A stretch of 64,000 bases of DNA from Diplodia intermedia (taxonomy: Eukaryota; Ascomycota; Dothideomycetes; Botryosphaeriales; Botryosphaeriaceae): positions 1 to 64,000 of the forward strand of contig JAKEKT010000049.1 of assembly GCA_021495925.1 (NCBI GenBank), given 5' to 3'. Shown one piece after another: positions 22,575 to 36,076 of this stretch. Below the pieces are notes generated by a model that made no database searches, was not told the origin of the DNA, and was given only the letters and a program-made list of their open reading frames with translations. Made by a program: the position numbers and the translations under genes. How positions within the stretch are numbered: the first letter of the stretch is position 1; each line of letters starts with the position of its first letter.

Positions 22575-25500
22575 AGCTATACTACGTAACTAAATCTAGT
22601 AAGAGATCGACGAATTTATTAAAACGCTATTTCGAAATAACGACTTAGTTAATAGCGATACTAAAGAACTCTACGATAGTATCTTTAAATCTAATAATTC
22701 TAGAAGCGAATATAATACGGCTATACTAATTTAAGTTATCGAGTATCTTAAGTAATACGAAAGTATACGTCGAATTAATAATATAACTTCTATAGTAACT
22801 TAGACGTCTAATATCGAACTAGGTCTAAATATCTAGTAGTTTTAGATTCTAGAAGAAAAACTAGAAGGTTAACTATAGAATAACTAGTAGTAGTAACTTT
22901 AGAAAGAGTTCTCTTATTAAACGATAGATAAGATTAGCCGATAGCTTCGCGATAAGACGCGTAACGCCTAGCGAAAGTAAGATAAATAAAATCTTATACG
23001 ATTAGCTAAACTACTCTTTTAATAAGACGTTACGTTTATTAGTAAAGATACTCTATATTAGCGGCCTAGCTATAAGAATAATATCTCGTTCTATTACTAC
23101 TAGATAATAGTAGAAATTCTACGCTAGCGAAGATAAATTTATTAAGAGAAGTAGATTCTTTAGAAGAACTTAATACTTTAAATAGACTAACTAAATAATA
23201 TAACTATCGAAGACCTTATTTAATTAAAAAACTAGATAGTCTTTCTAGTTAAAGACTCTAGAAGAGGCTATTAAATAGATTTCTTAACTAGATTATATAT
23301 ATATTAAACGAAATTATATCTACTAAAATAGAACTCTTTAAACTACTATATTTATAGATAATCTTTTATAGTAAGAAGGCCTAGGCTATAATCGATAGTA
23401 GCGTATAGAGTACGTATATTAATCTATTCTTTATCGTTAAGTACTAGCTATATTAATAAGAAAAAGACGAATCTTATTCTCTTTAAACTATTAACGAGTT
23501 ACCCGCGTAGTACGAAAAAGATTAGATAAGAATCGAAATAGAGCTAGTACTAATAACTATTACTAACTATAAAGAAAGAATTAATCTAGACGTTATAAAA
23601 ATACTAGAATACGATATTATTCTAGAAATACTATAACTAAAAATATATATACTATATATTAACTAGAGAACCGAAAAAATTATCTTTTCGAATAAATAAT
23701 ATATTAAATATCTCGCTATCGTAAAACGAATAAGCCCGATGCTAGAGACCCGCGCGAGAGCTAGAAGCTAGAGCTAGAAGAGCTAGAGCTAGAGCTAAAA
23801 GCTAGAAGTCTAGAGCGTAAAGTAATAACTTAACGTAGAAGTAAATAGCTTCGTTAGAATTTAGAAAATTTTTCTAGCGATAATTAGACGTATAAAGCGT
23901 AGAGGCGATAAGATATATTATCTTTATCTATAACTAAACGTAGAAATAAAATAACGTATTATTATAAAGATATAGATCTAGCGAAGCTAGTCTAGTATAA
24001 GATTATCTACTAGAAGAAAAGCTAATATCTATAATTTTAAAATAAACTATTATAAATCTTATAGTTCTATTCTAGAGAGGCCTCTAGTAGAGAATAATAG
24101 TTTAAAGTTAGTCGAAGAAGACTATTTCTAGAGAATTTACGCGCGTTATATAAACGTAGTATTATACGGTTATTTAACTAGAAAAAACTCGATATCTATA
24201 GATAGCCTAGTAAGCAAGAAAATATATAGAAAACTCGACGAAATAATAAAATCTAAAGAAAGAATAATAAAGTAAAAGAAATAACTATTACTATTTAAAA
24301 TAGTATTAGTACTAAAAGAATTCTAGAAATTTATAAACCTCTACGAGAAACGAGAAAAAAAATTCTTACTAAAATACTAATCTTAGAATTACGAGATATC
24401 TCTTATTCTAGAAACGTAGCCTACGTTTAAGCTAATATACTCGCTATTACGTATCGAGTTAAAGGCTTTAAGAGAATATATTAAAAAGAATCTAAAACGC
24501 GAATATATACGGTCTTCGTCTTTATTAGCCGGCTATTCTATTCTATTTATTCTAAAGAAGAACGACGAGCTTCGTCTCTATATTAATTATTAATAACTAA
24601 ACGATATTACGGTTAAAAACCGTTATCTATTACTAAGAATTAACGAACTCTAAGATAAGTTCTAGACGATAAAGTACTTTACTAAGTTTAATCTTCGTAA
24701 AGAATACTACTTAGTTCGTATTAAAGAAGACGAAGAATAGAAGACTATCTTTTAAATACGACTAGAGTACTTCGAGTATATAGTAATACTCTTTAGGCTA
24801 ACTAACGCCCTAGCGTTATTCTAGAGCCTAGTAAATAATATTCTACGTTCGTATCTAGACGTATTCTATACCGCGTATCTAGATAATATTATTATCTACT
24901 CGAACATCTTAGAAGAATATCGAAAATATATTTAAAAGATACTACTCGTACTTAGAGAAAAAGATCTACGAATCGCGTTTAAGAAGTATAAATAGATTAT
25001 ATAGAAAATAGAGTTTCTAGAATTTATTATTATATCTAGATATATTAGTATAGACGAGAAGAAGCTAGACGTAATTAGAAAGTAACTTAAACTACGAATA
25101 ATTAAGAAGATATAATTCTTTCTTAGATTTACTAACTTCTATTATAAGTTTATTCTAAACTATACGAAGATTACGAAGTCTTTTACTAGACTTACTTATA
25201 AAGAGTATAGATTCTAGTAGAAAGAAGCGTAGCGAAAGATATTTAAGTCTCTTAAATAAATATTTTATAAAGCGTCTATTCTAGATATTTATAATCTAGA
25301 GTTATTCGTTATTATAAAGACGAATATATTGAACTACGCTATTAGCGCTTATATTAGTTAATTAGACGAATAAGATAAGCTTTATTTAATTACGTACTAT
25401 TTTAGAAAGATAATACTCTCGAAGCTTAACTACGATATCTACGATAAGAAACTATTAGCTATTATTATAGCTTTTAAAGAATAGAGATACTATCTCGAAG

Positions 25501-27310
25501 AAGCTAAATACTAGATAATAGTTTATTATAATTATAAGAATCTTACGTACTTTACTACTATAAAGAAACTAACTCGACGATAAGTTAGATAGACTAAAGA
25601 ATTAATATTATACGATATAAAGATTATTTATAGAAAGAAATCTAAGAACGCTCGCGTAAATACGCTAAATAGAAGAGCCGACTATATAGAAGAAAAGCTA
25701 GAACTATAACTAATAGTTTTAAGTAAGTAGAAAGACGATAGTCTTATACTTATTAGAACGTGCGTATCTATTTTTAGAGTTATCTAATTATAGCTAATAG
25801 AAGTATTCGATATCTCGCTTATCTCGATTAGACTACTAGCTTCGGCGTATTATCTAAAAGATAACGCCTAGATAAAGAAGATTTAAGAGGCCTATAAGTA
25901 TAATATAATAGTCTAAAAACTTAAAAACGTAAAAAATAATTCTCGCTTAACTAAAGACGTAGATAGTACTATTCTATATTTAGAATTAGTCTACGTTTCG
26001 ATAAAGCTTCGGAAGAAAATCGTTAAAGATATTTATAAAGTACTAGCACACGATTACTAAGAAATAGATAAGACGATTAAAAGAATTACTAGAAATTACT
26101 ACTTTTTAGATCTATAAAGAATTATTTAGCGGGTAGTTTCGTAGTACGATCTTTATATTAGAAGTAAGGCCTCGAGATACGCGCTATATAACTTACTTTA
26201 GCTATTACTAGTCTTAAAAAGACTTTAGTAATTTATCTTACTAGACTTTATTATAAATCTACTCTAATTAAAGAAACCCTTAACTAGCGTTCTATATAAC
26301 TTAATTCTAGTTATCGTCGATAGACTTACTAAATACGCGTACTATCTACTATATCTTAAAACGATAAACGCGAAAGAACTCGTCTATACGTTTCTTAGAA
26401 TAATTCTTAGTAATTATAAGTTACTAGAAGAGCTCGTATTAGATAGAGATCGACTATTTATCTTTTAATTCTAGTAAACTCTTACTCGTTAGCTTAGTTT
26501 TAAATATAAGCTATTAATTATAGTATACTTATAAATAGACGGCTAGATAGAACGAACTAATTAAACGCTCGAATAGTATCTTCGCTATTATCTTAATTAT
26601 ATATAGAATAACTAGATTAAACTACTATCTCTTATCTAGTTCGCGTATAATAGCTCTAAAGCGTCTACGACTTAGAAATTATCGTTCTACGCTAACTATA
26701 AGTATAAGCTAATAGCTTACTAAGAACTAATACTAAGCGAATTTCTCGTCTAGAAGAAAATTTTTAAAGTAGACTAGCTAAAAGTACTTTATAAATAGCT
26801 TAGTCTCGACATCGAATATAACGAATTTCTAATATCTCGCTACTATAATAAACGGTACTAGAAGATATCGAAGCTAAAAAGAGAGAATAAAGTTTATTTT
26901 CTTAGAAAAAATATTAGAATAAGACGTCTAAATAATAAACTAGACTTTAAAAAGATAGAGCTATTTAAAATTAATAAATAGATTAAAAAGATTAATTTTC
27001 GCCTTAAATTACTAGAAATAATATAAATATATCTAGTTTTTTATATTATTCTTCTTAAACTAGCTCTAGAAAACGCTATAATAGTTTAATAAATAAAAGA
27101 AATAGTACTAGAAAATCTAAACGCCGACGAAAATAAAGACTAGATCGTAAAAAAAGTTCTTAATAGCGGCTACGTTAATAATTAGTTTAGATATCTTCTA
27201 TAATAAAAAGAAAACTAGAATAATATCTAGAAACTACTAAAGAACTATAACGGCTATAGAGATCTTATTATAGAATTCTATTATTAAAATTTTAAACGCT
27301 CTATACTAAT
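22575..27310 (+). pseudogene. pol: Gypsy1 pol: protease, RT, RNase H, integrase, chromodomain (broken)
   Basis: Polyprotein of a chromodomain Gypsy element, read through TAA/TAG stops. The protease C-terminal signature (YDIIL-I, then IN-RTEKIIFSN) is near 23610-23690. A Ser/Gln/Arg-rich linker follows. RT has REYIKKNLKREYIR, RLYINY and a catalytic YLDD changed to YLDN (24876-24887). RNase H (about 25290-25600) has its TDA motif changed to TN. Integrase (about 26030-26740) has the His-His/Cys-Cys finger and DDE core with TDG-like IDG. The chromodomain (about 27130-27300) is seen as YVNNQFRYL then a Trp codon and IEF. The family copies RNA to DNA and integrates it; the chromodomain directs insertion to heterochromatin. 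Confidence 0.85.
23752..23812 (+). repeat. GAGCTA-type short tandem repeat in the Gypsy1 protease-RT linker
   Basis: Irregular copies of GAGCTA and GAAGCTA. In the pol frame this would give a run of Arg, Ala, Ser and Gln (with TAG for Gln). The purine-rich tract is more G+C-rich than its flanks. It lies between the protease signature and RT, so it is a low-complexity linker rather than a regulatory site. Confidence 0.7.
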
Positions 27311-28124
27311 ACCTCGCTCGAGAGAAAGGCCTCGAAATTAAATAAAGATATAGCCCGCGCTCGATTAACTAGCTCGAACGACTTTAGCGATATAGTAGAA
27401 CTTAAAGAATTAATAGAATCTATATTAATATTAGCTAAGAACTCGCTATATAAACGCTTTAGTAATTACTTCTTCTTAGTACTTTTAGAATTAACGAAAT
27501 TCTCGTAACTCTCTTTAAGACGCTTTAACTTCTCTAGATCTTCGATAGACTAAGTCTTCTTATTTAATATTAGATCTTTACGTCTCTAGAGTAGAGTCTT
27601 TTATTTTCGAGAATAATCTAGACGAGACGAAGTCGAATAAAGCTAAATAGTTAGCTAAAAGATAGTATCTAAAGTCTTAGTCTTCTTTAAGATAATCTTT
27701 ATAATCGCTAGCTCTAAATAATTAACTAGAGAAAGTTAGTAACGAGTAGTATAAAAAGAAAAGATATTTATAATTACTACGCTCGGCTCTACTAGTATTA
27801 TAGTAGATATTATCGCGTCGCGCGTACTCTTTATAATATAAAAAATCTAAAGTAATACGATAAGAAATTATCTTATTCTACTTCTCTAATAATAGATAAC
27901 GAGTATAAGATACGAATATATCTAGATTAAGAAGCTCGTATAAGAAATTAATTCTAGTACTAAAATACTTACGCTTAGCTTACTATTCGTCGCGCTTTCG
28001 TTTCGAAGATATAATAAGAAGAAACTTACGAAGAAAGAAGAAACTAAGAAAACTACTAGAATAATAAAAGATATATATAAATAATAAATTTTTAAGTTAA
28101 AGATTCTTAAGATAGAGAGTAGTA
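27311..28124 (+). other. Gypsy1 3' region between chromodomain and 3' LTR
   Basis: About 800 bases with no recognised domain and no open frame above background. It opens with a CG-containing stretch (CTCGCTCGAGAGAAAGG near 27310). The last purine-rich bases before the LTR (about 28108-28121, AAGATAGAGAGTAG) fit a polypurine tract, the usual start of plus-strand DNA synthesis. The length is long for a 3' UTR; an extra small ORF, perhaps antisense, cannot be excluded. Confidence 0.5.
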
Positions 28125-28905
28125 TTATAAACTCTAAAATATAAGAGCTTTATAACTCTAAGAACTAAAAGCTTACACGAAAGAAAAGTATCGTAAGAAC
28201 TAATAAGTCTTACGAGCGATAGAGCCGTATAATTAGAAATCTCGTACGAAAAGAACGAGCGTAGAAAAATATAGCGTCTACGAAACTAAGCTTAGATAGT
28301 AGCTAAAGCCCGTACGAAAAGAATATCTATAAGAAAACTAGATAAAGTAGAAGACTATACGTAATAGAAAGCTCGTAGAAGAAGTAAAATTATAAAAATA
28401 TAATAATCTAGTTAAATTATAGTTTTATAAGAAATACGGGATCTAGAAAGTAGAAAATAGACGCGAGAGTATAAACGTAAGTAAGATAGTAGTTACGTTC
28501 GCTTAGCACGCTAGAAGTCGAAATCTTAAAAGCTACTTAAAGCGTTAACGTTATAAAACGAAGACCTATTTAATAAATTAAAAGACTTAGTACTAATCTA
28601 AACTTCTAAATAATCTAAATATATAGCTAATCTAATCTTAGCTATAATTTAGATTATAACTAGCTTTTCTATAGTATATAGATATACTCTCTTAGCTAGT
28701 ATCTTAATTCTTCGTAGTTAACTTAAAGTTCTAATTTAAACCCTATTAATTTAGAGATAATCGACTTACTATATATTATATAATTATATAATATCTTTTT
28801 ATTTAATTCTTATTATTTCTCTCTTATCTCTTTAAGATAAACTCTTTAATTTAATCTATCTACTAAGCGACTTTAAAGCTTAGTAAAAGAAGTCTATTAT
28901 TATAT
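28125..28905 (+). repeat. Gypsy1 3' LTR
   Basis: 781 bp, pairs with 1046-1826. The first of the two 17-bp repeats is intact (near 28241); the second is altered by transitions. It is followed by AAAATA (28906-28911), the duplicated target, and then by LINE C sequence. Confidence 0.88.
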
Positions 28906-28911
28906 AAAATA

Positions 28912-31900
28912 AAAACGAGTTCGTTATTACTATAGTCTCTCTTTCTTTAAAAAAGAATCTCGTTTTTATCGCGTACGAGTTCTTCTTTACTGAATTTCTT
29001 TTAAAGAATAAGGCTATAATTAACTAGATTATTTCTATCTAGTTAATTATAAAGAACCGTACGTAATTTAAAGTAGTAGTATACGACGTATCTACGCGAG
29101 ACTTCTCTATTCTCTCTTATAAGAAGTTTAGAGAGATTATTTAATTCGAAGTCGCTATCTTTAATCTTAAGTTTAAAGTTATTAGTACCCTCTACTAGCT
29201 TACGCTAAAGACGATAAGAGAAGAACGACTATAATTCTTACTTATTTTAGTCTTTAAGATTAAAGACGAGGTCTACTAGACTATCTTAAGACGCTTCTTT
29301 ATTAAAGACGTCTTCTATAAGACTAAAAAGCTTAAAGAGCCGAGAAACGTTCTAAAGAACTCTAAATAAACTTATTTTTAATAAGTTCTTTACGAGTTCT
29401 ATAAGCTAACTTAAATAGAAGTATTTCGATAACGAAATTTATTCTAGATATTATAGTAGAGTTAAAGATAGACCTTATTCTATACTAAGAACTATATATC
29501 TTACTCTATAAGAACTCGAGCTTTTAATTAATTAATTATCTCTCGTTTATTTAAATTCTACTAGTCTATTCTTTTAATCTAAAATCTTAAATATTAATCT
29601 ACGTTTCCCGCTTTCTTAGAGAAATAGAGATAAATTTAGAGATCGAATTCTAGTAAAGTTTTAATCTAATAGTTTTAAGTATAGAGTAGCGTAAGTCTAA
29701 GTTTAAACTACTTAACTTATATAACTAAAAGAATTAAACGAATAATAATTTTTAATATACTCTAGAACGCGTTCTATAATAATAACTACTTAGAACGTAG
29801 GCTATAGTTACTAAGAATTTTAATATTTATTATTTCTAGTAAAATTCGAAATCTTTTCTCTCGTTCGACGCTAATTAGCTAGTCGAATAGTTTAAAGAAA
29901 ATAATCTATCTCTTCTAAACGAAGAAGAAGAAGATATCTTTTATCGTCTCTATCTAGAAAAAGAGATAATTATTAATCTTATACTAGCTATATCGGCTTT
30001 AGCTAATAAAATTATCGACTAGTAAATAATTACGAACTTCGATTTTAATTATAAGATAATTCTATTTAGTTTAGAATCGATAGACTATACGAGACCTTCT
30101 ACGATAGCTACTACCGCTAGATTTAATACGAAAAAGATCGACTAGTCTAAGTTTTAAGAAATCTTTAAATAATAGATAGAGATAATAGTATTTAAAGCTC
30201 TAAAAAGCTTAGAATTAAACCCTCTATTAAAAGATATCTCTAGAAACTTAATAGAAGATTCGATTCGCTAAATACCCGCGTTAGATGTTTTAGAGATAAG
30301 TCTTAACTAGACTATATCTATCGCGATAGACCTTTCTATTCTTCGATTAAAACTAGAAGCTCGTTCTAAACCGTAGTAGTCGAATAAGCTTTTAGAAGAA
30401 CGAAGACGACTACGAAGAGAAATTAATACTTTTAAATCTCTACGCACGAAAAAGAATAAGTAGCGATACTTAAATAGTCGAAATATCTACTTTAAAGCGA
30501 TTAAGAGAACTAAACGCGAATACTAGAATTTATTTCTAAAAAAAGAAATTCTTAAGACTATCTTTAAGACTATAGCTTATACTAAGCCTAGAACGCATGC
30601 TAGAATTCTTAAGATTAGCTATAATATATATATAAGAAAACGTCTAGAAGATAGTTTTAAGAGAAAGTATTTAGCTCTTAAAAAGAGACTCTTTTTATCG
30701 TCTTCTTCTATCGTCTCTTTTAACTAGTAATACTACGTCTCTAAACGCTAGAACTAGCCGAAGCTTAGTTTAAAAAAAATTAAGAACGCGTACTTTACGT
30801 AAATTAAAGAAAAAACGCCGAGACTAGACGCTATTATATAAAAGATTATTACTTATACGTTTAGAGTAGAGTTCGACGTCTTTAATAAGATCTTTTCTAC
30901 GCTATTCGTCTATAAATATTATTCTACGGGCTAGCGTACGACTATTAAGATAATTCTAAGTAAGAAAAAGAGTAATATTATAATCTTAAAGTTTTATCGT
31001 ATTATTTCTCTTCTTAATTATCTTAAAAAAGTACTAGAACGAATTATAGCTAAAAGACTAAACTATTTAGCGAAGACCTTTAATCTTCTTTATTATATCT
31101 AAATTAGAGAAAGATTAAAGAAATTTACGATCGATATTATAATACTTTTATTAAATAAAGTAGAGAAGAATCGCTATTTTAAATATAAGATCTTCGTACT
31201 TTTTCTTAATATTAAAAGCGTCTTTAACTATATAGTTAAAGAATAACTTCTAGCTATAATAGCTTAAATTAGTATATCGATTAATCTACTTATATAGATA
31301 AAGTCGTTTATATCTATACGAATATTAAGCCTCGCGTTTAATAAAGAAGAAGAAGAGTTTAGTCTAATTAAGACGAATATTTTATAAAAAAGCTTAGTCT
31401 CTTCTATTCTCTTTCTAATCTATCTTTAAAAGATATTTTTCGTCTCTAAGACTTCTTTTCTCTCTTATATTAATAATATTACGATAATAACTAGCTTCGG
31501 TAGCTAGAAAAGTAATAAGAAGATATTAGAGAAGAAGACGAAAAGACTCTTTACGCGAGACTATAAAAACTATATTAAATTTAATTTTAAGAAGACGAAG
31601 CTTATATACTTTATTTATTCTTTTAAAGAGAACTCGAAACTTCGCTCGATCTCTATTATCTTATTTACGAGAAATATAGTAGAATTAAAGAACTAGATTA
31701 AGTAACTAGAAATTTACTTTAACTATAAATTTATCTTTAAGACGTACGTATCTAAAAGAATTAGCTAGATCTATTCGATCTTCTATTATCTCTTTAGACT
31801 CGCTAACGTCGAGAGAAGACTCTCTTTCTATATAGTTTATTAGCTTTATTTAGCTTACGTAACTACGATTATAGACTACGGCTTCGAAATCTACTAGAAA

Positions 31901-32786
31901 AACTAGAGGCGGTTTACTCGTTAATTAAGAGTTCTTTAGAATCTTATTCTATAAAAGATTCTAGAGGTTTTTAAAACTATCTCTATAATTTCTTTAGAAA
32001 TAGAGAGTAAAATTCTACTAGCGAATATTCGTCTAAATAAGTAGTTACGAAAATACGCTTTTAGAATAAATTTACTCGAAGAATTTTATCTTCTTCGAAT
32101 TAAACTAAAGAAGATAAATCTAGACTAATAAAAAATAAAAATACTTACGTAGTTAAAGAAGATTAAGCTTCTTCTTAGAGAGTAATCTACTCTTTTAAAA
32201 GAAGTCGATTTCTTCTACTTTTTATTATAGACTATTAATCTTTTCTATATAACTACGATTAGCTCTCTAAATAAAGAGAAGTAGACTTTAATCTACGTAC
32301 TTAATATTAAGAGAGTATTCTCTAATTAAATAGCTATTTACTTTAACGCTTTTATTCTATCTTTAAATAAAAATATAGATGTCGAAGTAGTAGTTTTCGA
32401 CTTTAGCTAATCTAAAGAGAATTCGACGTGCTAAATTTATAAGAATCTTAATTCGAAGAATCTAGTATATAACGACGAGATAGAAGAACTAGTAATAGCT
32501 CTTAACTACGCCGTTAGAAGTCGAATTTATAATAAGAATATTAGAATCTACGCGGATAACTAGACCGCGATTTTACGGCTAAAGAAGCCCTCTAATACGT
32601 CTAAATAAGATTAATAGATTCGAACTATTAGCTTAGCTAAAAAGCTAAGAAATAGAGAAAATACCGTCTCTCTAGAATAGTATTTCGACTATAAGAACGT
32701 TCTAGATAACGAGTACGTTAATTAACTTACTAAAAGCGCTACGAAATACTCTATTAGAAGAACTTCTACTTCTCTAAGCTTCTATT
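28912..32786 (+). pseudogene. LINE copy C, right part: end of ORF1 and ORF2 to RNase H (broken)
   Basis: Continues fragment 1-1045 with no loss at the insertion point (equivalent to G 14515). ORF1 ends near 29370. The ORF2 start reads ATA (29381-29383). YIDD reads YINN at 31466-31477. RNase H is near 32320-32750. The copy stops at 32786 (equivalent to G 18390), about 1.1 kb before the expected 3' end, where truncated copy D begins. RIP load resembles that of B. Confidence 0.87.
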
Positions 32787-35700
32787 AACGCCCCCATCTA
32801 GAAAGAGAGACGGTTATCGACCTTACGCTAGCTACGTCGGCTTTAGCTAATAGAATTACCGACTAGTAAACGATTACGGACTTCGGTTTCGATTATAAGG
32901 TAATTCTATTTAGTCTAGAATCGATAGGCTATACGGGACCTTCTACGGTAGCTACTACCGCTAGATTTAATACGGGAAAGGCCGACTAGCCTAAGTTTTA
33001 AGAAATCTTTAAATAATAGATAGAGACGGTGGTATTCGAAGCCCTAAAAAGCTTAGAACTAAACCCTTCGCCGAAAGATACCTCTAGAAACTTAATAGAA
33101 GGTTCGATCCGTTAAATACCCGCGTTAGATGTCTTAGAAGTAAGCCTTAACTAGACTATATCTATCGCGGCGGACCTCTCTATTTTCTAATTAAAACTAG
33201 AAGCTCGTTCTAAATCGTAGTAGTCGAACGAGCTTTTAGAAGAACGGAGACAACTACGAAGAGAGGCCGACGCTTTTAAATCTCTACGCACGAAAGAGAA
33301 TAAGCGGCGGTACTTAAATAGCCGAAACACCTACTTCGAAGCGATTAAGAGGGCTAAACGCGAATACTAGAATTCGTTTCTAGAAAAAGAAACCCTCGAG
33401 ACTATCTTTAAGGCTATGGCTTATACTAAGCCTAGAACGCATGCTAGAATCCCCGAGATTAGCCACGACACGTATGCGGGAAAACGCCTAGAAGGTAGTT
33501 TTAAGAGAAAGTATTTAGCCCTTAGAAAGAGGCTCTTTTCGCCGCCCCCTTCTACCGCCTCTTTTAACTAGTAATGCTACGTTTCTAAACGCTAGGACTG
33601 GCCGAAGCTTAGTTTAAGGGAAATCGAGAACGCGTGCTCTACGTAAATTAAAGGGAAAACGCCGGAACTAGACGCTATTACGCAAGAGATTATTATTTAT
33701 GCGTTTAGAGCGGAGCTTAGCGCCTTTAATAAGGTCTTTTCTACGCTATTCGCCTACGAATATTATTCTACGGGCTGGCGTACGGCTACCAGGGCAATTC
33801 TAAGCAAGGAAAAGAGCGATACCGCGGACCCGAAGTTCTATTATATTATTTCTCTTCTTAATTGCCTCGAAAAAGTACTAGAACGGATTACGGCTAAAAG
33901 ACTAGACTATCTAGCGGAGATCTTCGACCTTCTTTACTATACTTAAATTAGAGAAAGATTAAAGAAATCCGCGATCGACGCCGTAATACTTTTATCGAAT
34001 AAAGTAGAGAAGAACCGCCGTCTTAAACGTAAGACCTTCGTGCTTTTTCTCGATGTTAAAAGCGCCTTTAACTACGTAGCCGAAGAATAACTTCTAGCTA
34101 TAATAGCTCGAATTAGCATGCCGATTAACCTACTCGCATAGGTAAAGTCGTTTATGTCTATACGAACATTAAGCCTCGCGTTTAACGAAGAAGAAGAAGA
34201 GTTTAGTCTAATCGAGACGGGTATTTTATAAGAAAGCTCGGTCTCTTCTATTCTCTTTCTAATCTATCTTCGAGAGATGTTTTCCGTCTCTAAGACTTCT
34301 TTTCTCTCTTATATCGACGATATTACGATAATAGCTAGCTTCGGCAGCTAAAAAAGTAATAAGAAGATATTAGAGAAGAAGACGAAAAGACTCTTTACGC
34401 GAGGCTACGAAAACTATATCGAATTCGATCTTAAGAAGACGAAGCTTATATACTTTATTCGTTCTTTTAAAGAGAACTCGGAACCCCGCTCGGTCTCTAT
34501 TACCTTATCTACGGGGGATATAGTAGAATCGAAGGACTAGGTTAAGTAGCTAGAAATTTACTTCGACTACGGGTTTACCTTTAAGACGCACGTATCTAAA
34601 AGAATTAGCTAGGCCCGTTCGGCCTTCTATCGTCTCTCTAGGCTCGTTAACGTCGAGAGGGGGCTCTTCCCCCACGTAGTTCGTTAGCTTTATTTAGCTT
34701 GCGTAACTACGATTATAGACTACGGCTTCGAAATCTACTAGAAAAACTAGGGGCGGTTTACTCGTTAATTAAGAGTTCTTTAGAATCTTATCCTACGAAA
34801 GATTCTAGAGGTTTTTAAAACCACCCCTATAATTCCTCTAGAAATAGAGAGTGGAATTCCACTAGCGAACATTCGTCTAAACGAGCGATTACGAAAATAC
34901 GCTCTTAGAACGAATTTACTCGGAGAATTCTACCCTCTTCGAATCGAACTAGAGAAGATAAATCTAGACTAACGAGAAATAGAAACGCCTACGTAGTTAG
35001 AGAAGATTAAGCTTCTTCTTAGAGAGTAACCTACTCTTTTAGAAGAAGTCGACCCCTTCTACTTTCTATCGTAGGCTATCGACCTTCCCTACGCGGCTAC
35101 GATTAGCCTTCTAAATAAAGAGAAGTAGGCTTCGGCCTACGTACTCGATATTAAGAGGGCATCCTCTAATCGAATAGCTATCTACTTCGACGCTTCCGTT
35201 CTATCTTCGGGTGGAAATATAGGTGTCGGAGTAGTAGTTTTCGACTTTAGCTAATCTAAAGAGAATCCGACGCGCTAAATTTATAAGAACCTCGGTTCGG
35301 AGAATCTAGTATATAACGGCGAGGTAGAAGGGCTAGTAACGGCCCTTAACTACGTCGTTAGAAGTCGGGTCCATAATAAGAATATTAGAATCTACGCGGA
35401 TAACTAGGCCGCGATTCTACGGCTAAAGAAGCCCTCTAATACGCCCGAATAAGGTCGATAGGTTCGGGCTATTAGCTTAGCTAAAAAGCTAAGGGATAGA
35501 GAAAATACCGTCTCTCTAGAATAATGCCCCGGCCATAAGAACGTTCTAGGCAACGAGTACGCCGATCGGCTCGCTAAAAGCGCTACGAAGTACTCTATTA
35601 GAAGGGCTTCTACTTCTCTAAGCTTCTATCGAAGTAAGGTTAAGTAGAAGACCTACGAAGAGTGGGAAAAGAAGCTTAAATCGACGGCGGACTCGCCCTA

Positions 35701-36076
35701 TAAACGCACCTTCGGTTTAGAGATAGGGCGGCGGCTTAAATCTTCTATAAAAGTTAGAGAAATAGCCTTCGTCTTTTACTAGCTAAAGATAGAATACGGA
35801 TACTTTAAGTCCTATCTTTATCGCCTCGACCACGCCGAAAACGACTAGTATAGATATAGCCGTACGGCTAGATAGATACTACGCTATCTACTTCTCTTCT
35901 ACTCTCTTTATAGAAACCCTCGGATTCTCTTAAAAGACGGGCTAAAGAAGAATCGGCTCGAACTATCGAATCTCTTTTTCTCGACTCTAGAAGCTAGCTT
36001 AACGGCTAAGTTCTTAGAATAAATAAAGATTACTACTAGACGGTAGTAGTTAAACGACTTATCTAACGAGGTCTAA
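32787..36076 (+). pseudogene. LINE D ORF2, N-terminally truncated (late endonuclease, RT, RNase H)
   Basis: Begins inside the endonuclease domain. The RT keeps an intact YIDD (34310-34321) and DVKSAFN (about 34050). RNase H near 35150-35580 keeps YFDAS, GEVEGL and YADN. Stops are fewer than in G but present (for example TAA near 34088, in place of Gln). It lacks the endonuclease N-terminus and any start, so it cannot act alone. Confidence 0.82.

Larger units (their letters stand above)
1046..28905 (+). mobile_element. Gypsy1: chromodomain Ty3/Gypsy LTR retrotransposon, interrupted by LINE B
   Basis: A complete but dead LTR retrotransposon. Order: 5' LTR (1046-1826), gag (about 2060-3000), protease, then after the nested LINE B the rest of protease, RT, RNase H, integrase and a C-terminal chromodomain, and the 3' LTR (28125-28905). 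Both LTRs are 781 bp. Removing LINE B and one TSD leaves about 8.47 kb, normal for a fungal chromovirus-type Gypsy element. It sits inside LINE C with a short duplication (GAAATA at 1040-1045, AAAATA at 28906-28911; differences are transitions). Differences between LTRs in the first 130 bp are all transitions, as RIP would give, so LTR divergence cannot be used as a simple age clock. Confidence 0.9.

Noticed and set aside
23746..23815. CRISPR-like array
   Set aside because: Units are 6-7 bp without spacers and fall in frame within a pol gene of a eukaryotic element.
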